64,000 nucleotides of DNA. Origin: Helianthus annuus (taxonomy: Eukaryota; Streptophyta; Magnoliopsida; Asterales; Asteraceae). The translations under genes and the position numbers were made by a program. A model generated the notes under the pieces. That model had not been told where the DNA came from. It searched no databases and saw only the letters and a program-made list of their open reading frames with translations. Location: positions 80,080,693 through 80,144,692 of the forward strand of contig NC_035449.2 in the NCBI RefSeq assembly GCF_002127325.2. The letters run 5' to 3'. Below are positions 32,660 to 43,562 of the stretch, one piece after another (within the stretch, counting starts at the first letter, position 1; each line of letters begins with the position of its first letter).

Positions 32660-34851
32660 AAGAGATTTCTTATACAAAACATTATTTATTATAGTGAATG
32701 TGATACCTTCATTCTAAAGGCCTTAGGATTCTCATCCTTTGGAATGTGTCCTTCCTTGAGATATCTTAGGATTGGAGCCATCCAAGACATAGGATCCTTC
32801 TCAGGATATTCATTACCAGGATCCTGAACACTTACTACTTCCTTATCCTGAGGATCCGTCACAGGATATAGGATATGTAATATCGGTATTCGGGTTCCTT
32901 CCGGTATCCTGACTGATGATCCTAGATTTTCCAAGGCATCAGCTTCAGCATTATCCTCTCTTGGTACCTGTTCAAGTGTAAAAATATCGAAATATCCTAC
33001 TAATTTTTTAAGAATTTCGAGATACTCGATTAACTTCTCACCTTTAACTGCATAGGATCCATTAAAATGATTAGTAATTAACAAGGAATCAACATATACT
33101 TGCAAACTCTGGATATTCATGCTTTTAGCCAATTCTAATCCTGCGATTAAAGCTTCATATTCTGCCTCATTATTGGTGGCAGGAAACTCACATCTAATAG
33201 CCTGGGGTAATATCTCCCCCTGTGGAGATTTTAGTAGTATACCCAAACCTACACCTCTTACATTAGATGCACCATCAGTATACAATGTCCAGGATTCTAT
33301 GTTTTCTCCTAGTTGTTGTACTTCTAGGTCTACTTCATTTTGAATATCACTACTGAAATCAGCCACAAAGTCAGCTAAAGCTTGAGACTTTATGGCATTT
33401 CTAGGCTCATATACTAGATCATAGGCACTTAATTTCACTGACCATTTAGCCATTCTACCTGACATCTCGGGTTTCCTAAGCACATTTTTAACAGGATAGT
33501 TGGTTTTAACATGAATCCTATTTGTTTCAAAATAGTGTCTAAGTTTTGTTGATGCCATAACTAGGGCTAATATCAATTTCTCTAAATGAGAATATCTAGT
33601 TTTAGCATCCAATAAACTTTTACTAACATAATAAATAGGATACTGCTGACCTTCATGATCCTTTACAAGGACAGCACTTACTGCATTCCCTAATACTGTA
33701 AGATATAGGGATAGTGGTTCACCAACCTCAGGCTCCATTAACAGAGGTGCAGTTGAGAGATACTGCTTTAAATCTTGCAAGGTTGTCTCATGCTTCTCTC
33801 CCCATTCGAATTTCTTATTCTTCTTAAGGATATCATAAAATTCCTTGCATTTTTCCAAGGATCTCGAGATAAATCTGTTTAATGCTGCTACTCGCCCTGT
33901 TAATCGTTGAACATCCTTCATATTTGAAGGTGACTTGATATCTAAGATGGCTTTAATCTACCCCGGGCTTGCCTCTATCCCCCTTTTCGTCACCATGTAT
34001 CCTAAAAACTTTCCTGCCCCCACTCCAAAATTGCATTTAGCAGGATTCAATTTCATGTTGTACTTGTCCAGGATATCAAATGCTCCATTAATATCCTAGA
34101 GGTGATCCTCAGCATTCTTGGACTTTACTACCATATCATCGATGTATAGTTCCATGGTGTCCCCCAGTTTGTCTTTAAACAACATGTTCACCAGCCTTTG
34201 GTATGTCGCACCTGCATTTTTCAAACCAAAAGGCATGGCAGTATAACAATAAATACCTGTTGGTGTCATAAAAGCAGTATCCTCCTGATCGGAGGGTTCC
34301 ATTTGTATCTGTTGAAATCCTGAAGAGGCATCCATGAAGGTTAACATCTCGTGGCCAGCGGTAGCATCCACCATTGAATCAATATGAGGTAGAGGAAACG
34401 GGTCTTTGGGACAAGCTTTGTTCAAGTCCGTGTAATCCACACACACTCTCCATTTCACGTTTTTCTTTTGTACCACAACTACATTTGCCAGCCATTTAGG
34501 AAACTTCACTTCCCTAATCATCTTGCTTTTTAGTAGTCTTTCAACTTCCTCTTGGATGATCACATTTCGTTCCGGAGCAAATTTCCTTCTGTTTTGCTGG
34601 ACAGGCTTAAATGATTTGGCAATACCGAGCTTATGAGTTATAATATCCTTGGAGATGCCTGTCATATCCTCGTGCTTCTACGCGAACGTCGACATCCAAC
34701 ATTTCAAAAAGTTAGTCAATTGATTTTCAATATCCTGAGGGATATTGGTTCCTACGAGCACCGAGATATCTGGATTATCCTGACCCAGGATAATTTTCTT
34801 CACATCCTGCTCAGAAGCCTCCACAATATCCTAGGCCCGCATCTTTAATTG
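32660..34851 (-). pseudogene. RT and dual RNase H of element C
   Basis: RT (34665-34096) has VCVDYTDLNKACPKDPFPLP, MPFGLKNAGATYQRLVN and YIDDMVVKS. A stop at about 34094 and another near 33958 separate it from 33921-32689, which carries the first RNase H, the tether and the archaeal-like RNase H (YTDGAS, TNNEAEYEAL, VDSLL, EADAL). A private TAG at 34831-34833 (CAG in B) follows the conserved TAG-CAA-TTA. Confidence 0.85.
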
Positions 34852-34854
34852 CTA
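34846..34854 (-). promoter_or_regulatory. In-frame TAG-CAA-TTA between protease and RT (element C)
   Basis: On the minus strand GCA GCA TAG CAA TTA AAG ATG, the same as in element B at 19922-19942. The stop closes the 458-residue gag-protease frame exactly here. Proposed leaky stop; see the separate observation. Confidence 0.6.
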
Positions 34855-37113
34855 TGCTGCACTAGGTTTCGTCGAGGACTTCATTGAATAAGAATAACAC
34901 TCTTTTGCTTCCTGGTGGTCACTTTCCACTTTTACTACTCCCCAAGGGGTAGGTATCTTGATGCATTGATGATAGGTTGACGGCACAGCTTTCATATCAT
35001 GGATCCAAGGCCTACCTAATATAATATTATAGCAGGATAGGAAGTCCATGACACAGAAGCGCTGCATTGAGTTGACCCCTTCAACATATACAGGGAATTT
35101 TATCTCCCCTACGGTATTCCTGGCTTCTCCACTGAAACCGATGAGCACAGTGGATTTCGAAGTAATATCCATTGGGGATACATTCATTCTCTTCAATGTC
35201 TCTAGCTGAATTATGTTAACAGAGCTGCCGTTATCTACAAGTATCCTGCGCACAAAATGGTTAGCGACATATAATGCAATTACTAGAGCATCATGATGAG
35301 GATCCTGAACAGTATCCCTGTCATCACTATCAAAAGTGATCACTTTGTCAGTTGTGAGGGTCGTCATCCTGGTCGGCTTTTCTCTTCTTTCGGCGTTAGC
35401 CCCTTTTGCATGTCTCTTGGCCGCAGAATATGAAGTCCCACAAATGTCGGATCCTCCTGAAATAAAGTTAATTATTTTGGCATCTGCAGGAGGTGATGCT
35501 GCTTGTTCCGGATCCTTCTCAGGATCCTGTCCTTTATTCTTCTTTCTTCCCAGTAGATCCTTCAGATACCCCTTGCTCAGGAGGTAGCTTATTTCTTTCC
35601 TTAGAGCAATGCAATCCTCAGTGACATGTCCGAAATCCTCGTGGAAGGCACACCATTTGGACTTGTCCTTCCAATCAGCTTTTTGTTGATTCTTTCGAGG
35701 CCATCTGGCTTTGTCCCCTAAACCCTGCATAGCATACATCAGTTCAGGTATATTAACAGAAAAATAGTATTCAGGTAATTCAGGATATTCTTCAGGATCC
35801 TCGTCTTCAACAGCATTCACTTTCTTGTTGTCATTTCTACCATATGGCTTGGAGCGATATGGTTTATACGAGGATTCTGACTTCCTGTTGGTTGACTCGT
35901 AGGTTGTGGATGAATTCATCCTTTCTTGCATCTTTTTATCATCCTCTAACCGGATATATCTTAGAGCCCTGTTGCGAGCTTCGTCCAAATTCCTGCAGGG
36001 ATTCATTACAAGATCCTGGTAAAATTGAGAATCTTTCTGCAATCCCATTTTGAAAGCCTGCACAGCTGTTGCAACGTCAAGATGCGGGATATCTAAGGAT
36101 TCCCGACTAAACTTATTCACATAATCCCTCAAGGATTCCTGGGGTCCTTGAGTTATCCTGTAAAGCTCACTGGTTAGTTTCTCGAAACTTCGGCTGTAAG
36201 AAAATTGACTATTAAATAAATTGACCAAATGAGCAAATGAAGTAATTGAGTGAGGAGGAACGTTTTAGAGCCATTTTAAGGATGATCCTGTTAAGGTAGA
36301 ACCAAAACCCTTGCATAGGCATGCTTCCTTGAGATCCGGAGGAATAGGGTTGATTTCCATCCTTTCCCTATACTGGGCAATATGCTCCTTAGGATCTGTG
36401 GTTCTGTCATAGAGCTTCATGTTAGGGGTCTGAAATCTTTTTGGGATTTCAGCATCACAAATAGGATGCGCAAACCGGGATATCCTGTGACTGTCCTGGG
36501 AAACTTCTAGAATTGGCTGGACCACTCCAGGCACACTGGATATCATGTCCTTTAGCTTCTGAAGCTCCCTAGACAATGTTGACATCATACCTGCATCCTG
36601 CAAAGATCCAACACTATTAGTGGCAAGAGTATTATTATTATTATTAGATACATTACCGATCTGAGGATTCTAGCCATATCCTGAAGCATATCTTGAGCTT
36701 CTCATAGTTGACACTCTAACTGAAGAGGGTATCTCAGGAGTATGATTCTGGGGATGGCTAGGCACTATATTTTCCCGGTTATCCTCAGTGTAAACTGCAG
36801 AACTGAAGTTCAAAGCCCTGGGCTGCAAGGGAGTGATAGTATCTTCAGCAGGCCTGCTCAAGCCGGATTTCAAGAGTTGTATCTCTCTCATCAGCATTTG
36901 ATTTGTTTCCTGCTGCTGCCTCATCTGTTCCTGTACACTACCAAACAAATTTAGAATTTCCACATCAGAAGCTAAAACAGGACCAGATCCCTGGATATTG
37001 CGAGCGGGGATAACATCCCGGGCCGCATGAACTTCAGTTCCTTGGGAAGAGGCTTGAGATCTCGGAGGAGGTGGTGGAAGCACCGAACCAATTGTTGCAG
37101 AGGTTGTGGCAGA
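34852..37113 (-). pseudogene. Gag-protease of element C, N-terminus cut by E0
   Basis: Three frame segments (37113-36670, 36603-36265, 36228-34852) give the Ser/Pro-rich N-terminus, the capsid domain (KLYDRTTDPKEHIAQY, FGSTLTGSSLKWL), the C-x2-H-x4-H-x4-C motif (CAFHEDFGHVTEDC) and the protease with LVDNGSSVNII. TAG stops separate the segments near 36672 and 36265. The first few residues of the apparent frame above 37113 come from the E0 LTR, not from Gag. Confidence 0.85.
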
Positions 37114-37831
37114 TGTTTTGGTCAAAAATCACACAAGGATAATGCAACCAAACTCTCTGTTAACGGGGAATGATGCTTGTAGTGATGGATAAAGTAAAGG
37201 ATCACTTAAATGTAAATCGCACAAGTGACACAAGGATTTATACGAGGAAAAAGCCCTTGATCAATGAATGATCTCCGGCATAAAAAACCTCGGGTGATGG
37301 AAACTACCGATCACCAAACTTCAATATAATAAACAATGTTTACAACTTTGGATGGTAACGAGCTAGGTACAAGGATCACTATGGTGTAGTATGCTAGAGT
37401 GTGTAAGAAATGTGTTGTGTCTTCCAAATGCTTGAGAATGCCCTTTATATAAGTGTGTGTGGTTGAATTTAGGTAAGTCACCTAACTACTAGCTCGTTAC
37501 CCCTTTAGAAACAGAAGTAAAATTTAGCCTAACTAAACGCCTGTAATTTGTGCTAAGTTTCCATATTCTCCACAACGTCTATTTCTGGTTATGCATGTGT
37601 GAAATTAGCGTGAAAGATTCCTTAATAACGTTGCCAAGACCAGGTCCAACTCGTAATTCCTGAAAAACAACATTAAATATAAAGAGAACAATCGTTAGTA
37701 TCAGGATCCTTAGGATGATCCATGATCCTGATCCTGAAGCTCTTCTGAGGATCACTATCTGCCAAAGAAACAAGGATCACTTTTTAGGATATCATGTAAG
37801 GATCATAGGTCATTAAAATCCTGCCCTAACA
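37114..37831 (-). repeat. 3' LTR of E0 (718 bp)
   Basis: Minus strand from TGTTAGGGCAGG (37831) to GACCAAAACA (37114), with a TATATAAA promoter box at about 37443-37450. It is preceded by the purine-rich TTTTCGGGGCAAT at 37832-37844. The same family as the LTRs of E1 and E2, rich in AGGATC words. Confidence 0.9.
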
Positions 37832-37950
37832 ATTGCCCCGAAAATATAAGGAGTAATTATGTAATATTAACGAGTTATATTTTGCTGATCTTATCTGTAA
37901 CTAACTCAACGGATATATAGCCGTTGTGAACGAACTATCCGTTGCAACCC

Positions 37951-37997
37951 TGACGTCACGGAGGTGACAGCCCTGCACAAATCATGATTATAAATAG
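37951..37997 (+). promoter_or_regulatory. Promoter of the E0 antisense accessory gene
   Basis: TGACGTCA at 37951-37958 (the palindromic core bound by plant bZIP/TGA factors) and TATAAATAG at 37989-37997, 136 bp before the start codon. The arrangement is repeated in E1 (TACGTCA variant at 43370; TATA at 43405) and E2 (TGACGTCA at 47586; TATA at 47624). AACGG/CCGTT words just upstream are also shared. Confidence 0.65.
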
Positions 37998-38132
37998 AGA
38001 TAGGGATAGGATCGTTTGCATTTAAAATCAAGAACTTCTCCCTTTATAACCGCAACCAGAGGATGTACAGGTATTCCCTTCATCTTCTCTCTCGATTGCT
38101 CTGTTTTTCTTCTTGTGTCTATTTCGTTCAAA

Positions 38133-39736
38133 ATGTTGCTCCGGAATTCTCCTGCCAAGGATCAGCAGAAAGAAAGCCCCTTTAAGAGCCAAGGGATCAT
38201 CACAAACTCTGCTAAAGAACGCTGTATCTTCGCTGATCCTCAGATTGACAGGATTCGGTGCTGTTTTCCTGCAAATACGGTGTTCAAAACTTATGATCCT
38301 TCTGCCCTGAGTGACCACACCTCCGATTCATGGGTTGCCTTTCCTGTGATCCCGTTTTCCATAGGTTATACGTATCCCTTTCCAGCCTTCACCCAAGCCT
38401 TCTTCTCCTTGACCGGCATATCTTACATCCAGGCCATGCCGATGATCTGGAGGGTTTTGTTTACCCTTAAGAGGATCATCGAGCAAGAGGGGATTGACTT
38501 AGGTATGGCCGAGTTGGGTGAGCTATACGATCTGACCACCTTTGGTTCCCATCGTTATCTGTTTAAACATAGACCCGGGGTGGAGCATCCGATCTTCAAG
38601 GCTACCAAGAATGATGCTAATTGGAAGCGGCGGTTCTTTTTTGTAAGGAGAGATACCATCCCTGACGGGGAGGATTTGCCCAAGAAGTGGGTTACCCATG
38701 GTAGGATAGAGGATCCTGGGAAGGATCACCGTAGAACTTGTCCTTTAGTATAAGGATCACTGATGTTCTGTTGTTTTCTTGTTGTGCAGCTATCTCCGTT
38801 TCACATCTGAAGTTGACTCCTGCTGCAAAAGAGAGACTCCTGGCCTTTAAGAAGCTTGATCCTGAAGTCAGAACTTTCAAGATTACCACCCAGGATTCTC
38901 AGGAAGTATCTTCTGCTTCTGTCACAATGTCAAGTAAGTATCCTTATTTAAGGAGTATTTATATAATGAGAGTCAAATAAAATTAAGATACTTATGTTGT
39001 TTTGGTTGTGCATGCGCTGGAAAATCCACCAAATCTTCCTCAAAGTTCGGCATCACTGATCTTACTAACGTCAAATCCTCTAAAAAGAAGACCCCTACTG
39101 CTAGCCCAACTGCTTCGGCCCCTAAAGCACCTATCATGGGAAAAGGAAGCAAGAAGAGAAAGGCCTCTGAAGCTGAGGATTTGCAAGGTCTGCCCCTGCT
39201 CCGCCAACAGTGTCTGGATTACATCAACGAGGTAAGGATCACTGTCCTGCTTATGTATCCTGCTAGTCTAAGGATCACTTGGTTTCTGACATCATTCCTT
39301 GTCTTCCTTGTAGAAATTTGCTGAGGTAGAGACATATGTTAGCCATGTTGAGGATCAGGATCGCCAGATTGCTGACCTTCAACAGGTTGGGGTGTTGAAG
39401 GATCTCAAGATAGCCGATCTTCAGAAGGAGCTCCAGGCCACCAAGAATGATGCTGCCAAGATGCTGATCAACTTTTACTATGAGAAGCAAGAGATCACCC
39501 AGGATGCCAAGGTCTCTGCCGCCATAGCTATGTACAAGATCCAGCTGCAAATGGCCATGGAAGCCCAGAATCCTGCTTTTGATAAGAGCACCTGGGATGT
39601 TGAAGGCTGGAAGGCTAGGCTGGCTGAGCTGGAGGATGATGAGGAGGATGAGGAGATCCCGATGCTTGAGGGTGGAGGCAAGGACCAAGGTGGTGAGGCA
39701 AGCAGAGCTGGTGGTGATGGTGCAGCGAAGGATTGA
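38133..39736 (+). pseudogene. Antisense accessory gene of E0 (four exons, one splice site lost)
   Basis: Proposed exons are 38133-38700, 38790-38933, 39014-39231 and 39314-39736, together 1353 nt with an open frame of 450 codons plus stop. Exon 1 (MLLRNS start) has the 'gypsy type transposon' type domain: SDSWVAFPVIPFSIGYTYPF, FSLTGISYIQAMPMIWRVL and NWKRRFFFVRRDTI. Exon 3 has basic KKRK clusters, a likely nuclear signal. Exon 4 is a long coiled coil (EDQDRQIADLQQ) with an acidic end. The only defect seen is the acceptor before exon 3, CAT (39011-39013) where E1 and E2 have TAG. The gene lies head-to-head with the 3' LTR and convergent with integrase. Confidence 0.8.
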
Positions 39737-41166
39737 GCTGCAGGATTGGGCGATGATGGAAATTTCGAGACTTAGCCGGAGCCCAATTTTTTTGTTTGGT
39801 GGTTGTTTGTTTGAATAGTTTGATGGTTTGTACTTTGAACAATAGTTTTTAGGGTAAGGATCGTGGATCCTTTGAACAATAGGTAGGATAATAGGAGGTG
39901 GAGGGATCCTCTGTTTGGGGGATGAAGCCACTTGTTATCCTGCCGACCTTTATTTCCTGAACTGCTATGACCGCATGAACAATGGACACCCTTTGCTAAC
40001 CCATGTGGACGGGCCACGTTTTGCTGGTAGAAACGTGGGTTGGCAATTTTGACAACTTTAAATGGTTAAATATTTTGTGAATGAATAAAACTTTTAACTT
40101 TTTACTTATCATGTGATGTTATCCTTGTATTTCTTTTAAACTTTCAATTGTTTTGATTTATACTTGTCTGAGTAAGAAAAGTTAATCAAATTATGTTTAA
40201 GAAATTTAGGATATGATCCAGGATCAAGTATCCTATAGTCGAAAACTTCCAAAAAGTAGTTCATTTTAAGGATCATAGGTTCAGTTGTCAAGGTATAAGG
40301 GTTATTCAAATGAATAATGAATGAAATTAAAAATAGTTAAGGATCATACCTGAGGATCCAAGTTAGGATCCTTACCGTTAATACTATAACCAGGGTAAAC
40401 ATAAGAAAAGCTTTAGTAGATAACAAGGATTGAAGATCCTTAGTTGTTTAACTTCGAAAACCTGAAAATAGAATATAACTTGGAACTGAGCCAATATAAA
40501 AGACAAGTTAGTAACTGGGGACAAGCCCAACAATTCAAAGGATAACTGGGGACAAGCCCAAAGGATAACAGGGGACAAGCCCAAAGGATCACTGGGGACA
40601 AGCCCAAAGGATAACTAGGGACAAGCCCAAGGATCATAGGTGAGCTGGAGTATGGCCCTTACTGGCGACTATCCAAACTTAGTGACATGATAATGCCAAA
40701 ACCTTAGCTAACGTGAAAACGTTAGAGACCTTAGGAACGGATGTATGGTACGTCTACCATTATACGTAGGATCCTAGGTATAGCCAGTACGATGGAATTA
40801 TCAGCCCCTAAAGCCAGTACTGGTCCCAAAGACTTGAACTATACTAGGATCATCGTGCGCTACAGGCGAAACTAGGGACAAGCCCAAGGATAACTGGGGA
40901 CAAGCCCAAACAACTGGGGTTGAACCCAAGGATCTGAGTTGCTTCTGCGGATTATCAATAATACGCTAAGGATACCTGGACTATCAGAACTCAAAATCTT
41001 GTGAGAGAAGGATGAAGGATACATGATCCTTATCCTTAAATAATAAGAAAATGAAATAGTTCAAGATTAGGACATTACCAGGGTAAGGATCATTGACACC
41101 TCAGGGATCCTTCAAAGATACTTCTAATGTAAGGATCATATGTGTCAGGAGGATCCTGCTCACATG
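39737..41166 (-). other. 3' non-coding region of E0
   Basis: Between the convergent accessory gene and integrase. It holds a GTGGACGGGCCACGTTTT...AACGTGGGTT inverted repeat (about 40005-40040), a 23-bp ACTGGGGACAAGCCCAAAGGATA array (40514-40633, with more units at 40869-40910) and the conserved CGTGCGCTACAGGCGAAA at 40854-40871. No gene. Confidence 0.65.
40514..40633. repeat. 23-bp ACTGGGGACAAGCCCAAAGGATA tandem repeat (E0)
   Basis: About five units, some diverged or truncated. The same array occurs at the equivalent place in E1 (45651-45783) and E2 (50109-50264) with different unit numbers and sequence variants. Confidence 0.85.
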
Positions 41167-42530
41167 AAATATTTCTTCAAGTGGACAGCATTCCAGGCTC
41201 TTGGTAACAAATTACCTTCCATGGTTAGCAATCTATATGCCCCCTTTCCTGCTTCGGCTTCAATCAAATAAGGGCCTTCCTATTTTGGTGCCAATTTCCC
41301 ATCAGCAGGATTGGTGGTATTTTGGAATGCTTTTCTCAATACCATATCCCCAACTTGGAATTTCCTTATCCTGACATTTTTGTTGTAAGCACCAGCCATT
41401 CTTTGTTGGTAGCTAGCCATCCTTATCCTAGCCAGATCCCTGATTTCCTCAATAGTATCCAAGTCTTGAGCCAGGTTTGCATTATTCTCCTCAGGATCAC
41501 GGGTACTTGTTCTAGCAGTTGGAACCACCATTTCTGTTGGGATCACTGATTCTGCCCCAAATACCAAAGAGAATGGTGTTTGACCAGTAGCATTCTTGGG
41601 GGTTGTCCTATCAGCCCAAAGCACATAAGATAATTCTTCTGCCCATTTCCCTTTCTTGGATCCAAGTTTCTTCTTCAGATTGTTGATGATGATCTTGTTG
41701 GATGATTCTGCTTGTCCATTGGCTTGTGGGTGGACTGGTGTTGATGTTATCATCTTAATCCCCCAGCTGTCACAAAAGTTAGTAGTTCTGCTCCCAATAA
41801 ATTGGGAACCATTATCACATATAATTTTAGAAGGAATGCCAAATCTAGTTATAATATTTCTCTTAATAAAGGATATAACTTCCTTTTCTCTGACTTGGGC
41901 AAAAGCTTCAGCCTCTATCCACTTGGAGAAGTAGTCAGTCATAGCAAGCATGAACACTTTTCCACCAGGTGCCTTAGGGAGCTTGCCAACTATATCCATC
42001 CCCCATCTCATAAATGGCCAAGAGGATGGTATAGGATGTAGAAATTCAACCGGCTGATGAAGGATATTGGTGTGTCTTTGACAAGGTCACACTTCTTAGC
42101 ATACTCCACAGCATCCCTTTTCATAGTTGGCCAGTAGTATCCTGTCCTTAAGATCCTTGAGAACAATGCCCTGCCCCTAGTGTGGTTTCCACAATCTCCT
42201 TCATGGAAGTCTTTTAAAACTTCTTGAACTTCAGGATCCTCGATACATCTTAAATATGGTCCTGCAAGAGATCGCTTATACAGCATATTATTTAAGATTG
42301 TGAATTGAGATACCTTAATTCTGAAAGTCCTAGGGTTTTCTCCCATAGGAATCTCTCCGTGTTGTAAGTATCTCATGATTGGTGAGATCCATGATCCTGA
42401 ACAAGATCGAGTATCCTCACTAGGGATCATTGCAGAATCCTCTTCTATTTCCATGGCCACCTGATTTTCAATAGTAGGAGCCAGGATATGGATGATGGGG
42501 ATACTTATATCCTCTGGGATCTTCAAAGAT
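41167..42530 (-). pseudogene. RNase H/integrase linker and integrase of E0
   Basis: Frame 42526-42008 carries the linker (KIPEDISIPIIHIL, SQFTILNNMLYKRSLAGPYL) and the zinc-finger region (HEGDCGNHTRGRALF). A frameshift near 42090 follows. Frame 42011-41280 has the catalytic core with [20 protein letters not shown] and QANGQAESSNK. TAG at 41280 replaces the Trp of the WEGPYLIE module, which continues to 41176 (LKKYF end). Confidence 0.85.
42526..42530. other. Target-site duplication AAGAT, left copy
   Basis: AAGAT flanks E1 at 42526-42530 and 61056-61060. Confidence 0.95.
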
Positions 42531-43249
42531 TGTTTTGGTCAAAAATCACACAAGGATAATGCAACCAAACTCTAGGTAAACGGGGAATGATGCTTGGTTT
42601 GTTGAAAAAATAAAGGATCACTTTAGTGAGAAATATGCAAGTGACACAAGGATTTATACAAGGAAAAAGCCCTTGATCAATGAATGATCTCCGGCATAAA
42701 AAACCTCGGGTGATGGCAACTACCGATCACCAAACTTCAATATAACAAAAAATGGTTACAACTTCGGATGATAATGAGCTGAGTACAAGGATCACTATAG
42801 TATCGAGTGTCTAAGCGTGTGAGAAATGTGTTGTGTGTCTTCCGAATGGGGAAGAGTGTTATATATACAAGTGTGAGTGACCTATTTTAGGTAAATAGAC
42901 TAACAATCAGCTCATTACCCCTTTAGAAATAAAAGTAAATCTAGCCTAAATTATCGCCCTTAAATCATGCCGAGTTTCCATATCCTTTACAACGTTCCTC
43001 TCTGATTAAGCATATACCAAAGTTGTAAGGACGCGTCCCTTGTTTGCGGTGCTAAGAGCGGATCCTGCTAGACATTCCTGCAAGATAACATTAAATTCAA
43101 TGAAAACAACTGTTAGCATGAGGATCCCTGTAATGGTCCGTGATCCTGATCCTGGAGCTCTTTTAAGGATCACCATCTGTCAAAGAAATAAGGATCACCG
43201 GTTAGGATCACATGTAAGGATCATACGTTATAAAAATCCAGTCCTAACA
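42531..43249 (-). repeat. 3' LTR of E1 (719 bp)
   Basis: Minus strand starts TGTTAGGACTGG at 43249 and ends GACCAAAACA at 42531. A TATATATAAC box lies near 42855. The purine-rich TTTTGGGGGCAAT polypurine-type tract lies at 43250-43262. Confidence 0.93.
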
Positions 43250-43369
43250 ATTGCCCCCAAAATATAAGGAGTGATATTGTAAATAAATGAGTTATATTTT
43301 GCTTGATCTTATCTGCAACGAACTAATCGGATAACTAGCCGTTGGAGTCGGACTAGCCGTTGTGATTCT

Positions 43370-43413
43370 TACGTCACAGAAGTGACAGCCCTGCAGATCA
43401 TCATTATAAATAG
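43370..43413 (+). promoter_or_regulatory. Promoter of the E1 antisense accessory gene
   Basis: TACGTCA at 43370 (the E0/E2 TGACGTCA with one change) and TATAAATAG at 43405-43413, 150 bp upstream of the ATG at 43563. Confidence 0.6.
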
Positions 43414-43562
43414 GAGATAGAGATAGGATCAATTCGCATTTAAAATCAAAGAAACTCCCTTTATAATCTCGTCCGAAGATCAATCAGGTATCTCTCTTCT
43501 TCCTTCTTCCTTCTCTTACTCTGTTTTTCTGCTTCTTTGTTTTTCTTCAATATTCTGCAAGC

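Larger units (their letters stand above)
27166..37113 (-). mobile_element. Element C: Tat-type retrotransposon, minus strand, 5' end displaced by E0
   Basis: On the minus strand: gag-protease (37113-34852), RT and RNase H domains (34851-32660), integrase (about 32659-31553), a 3' region with an antisense gene, and the 3' LTR (27166-27900). E0 interrupts its gag N-terminus at 37114, so its 5' LTR is outside the window. It is the closest relative of element B and inserted in B's 3' region; the left flank is ACAAC (27161-27165). Confidence 0.87.
37114..42530 (-). mobile_element. Element E0: Tat-type retrotransposon, 3' portion
   Basis: Minus strand: 3' LTR (37114-37831), antisense gene, 3' region and integrase. 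E1 interrupts it at 42531 (TSD AAGAT, 42526-42530), and it resumes at 61056, continuing past the right edge of the window. Across the E1 insertion the protein resumes in register, from LANLGSSL to KIPEDIS. E0 inserted in the gag of element C; the left flank is GCAGA (37109-37113) and its partner lies outside the window. Confidence 0.9.

Noticed and set aside
39478..40017. Several long minus-strand frames over the E0 accessory gene and similar ones in E1 and E2
   Set aside because: They mirror the coiled-coil exon and basic exon on the other strand, where splice sites, start and conservation support the plus-strand gene.
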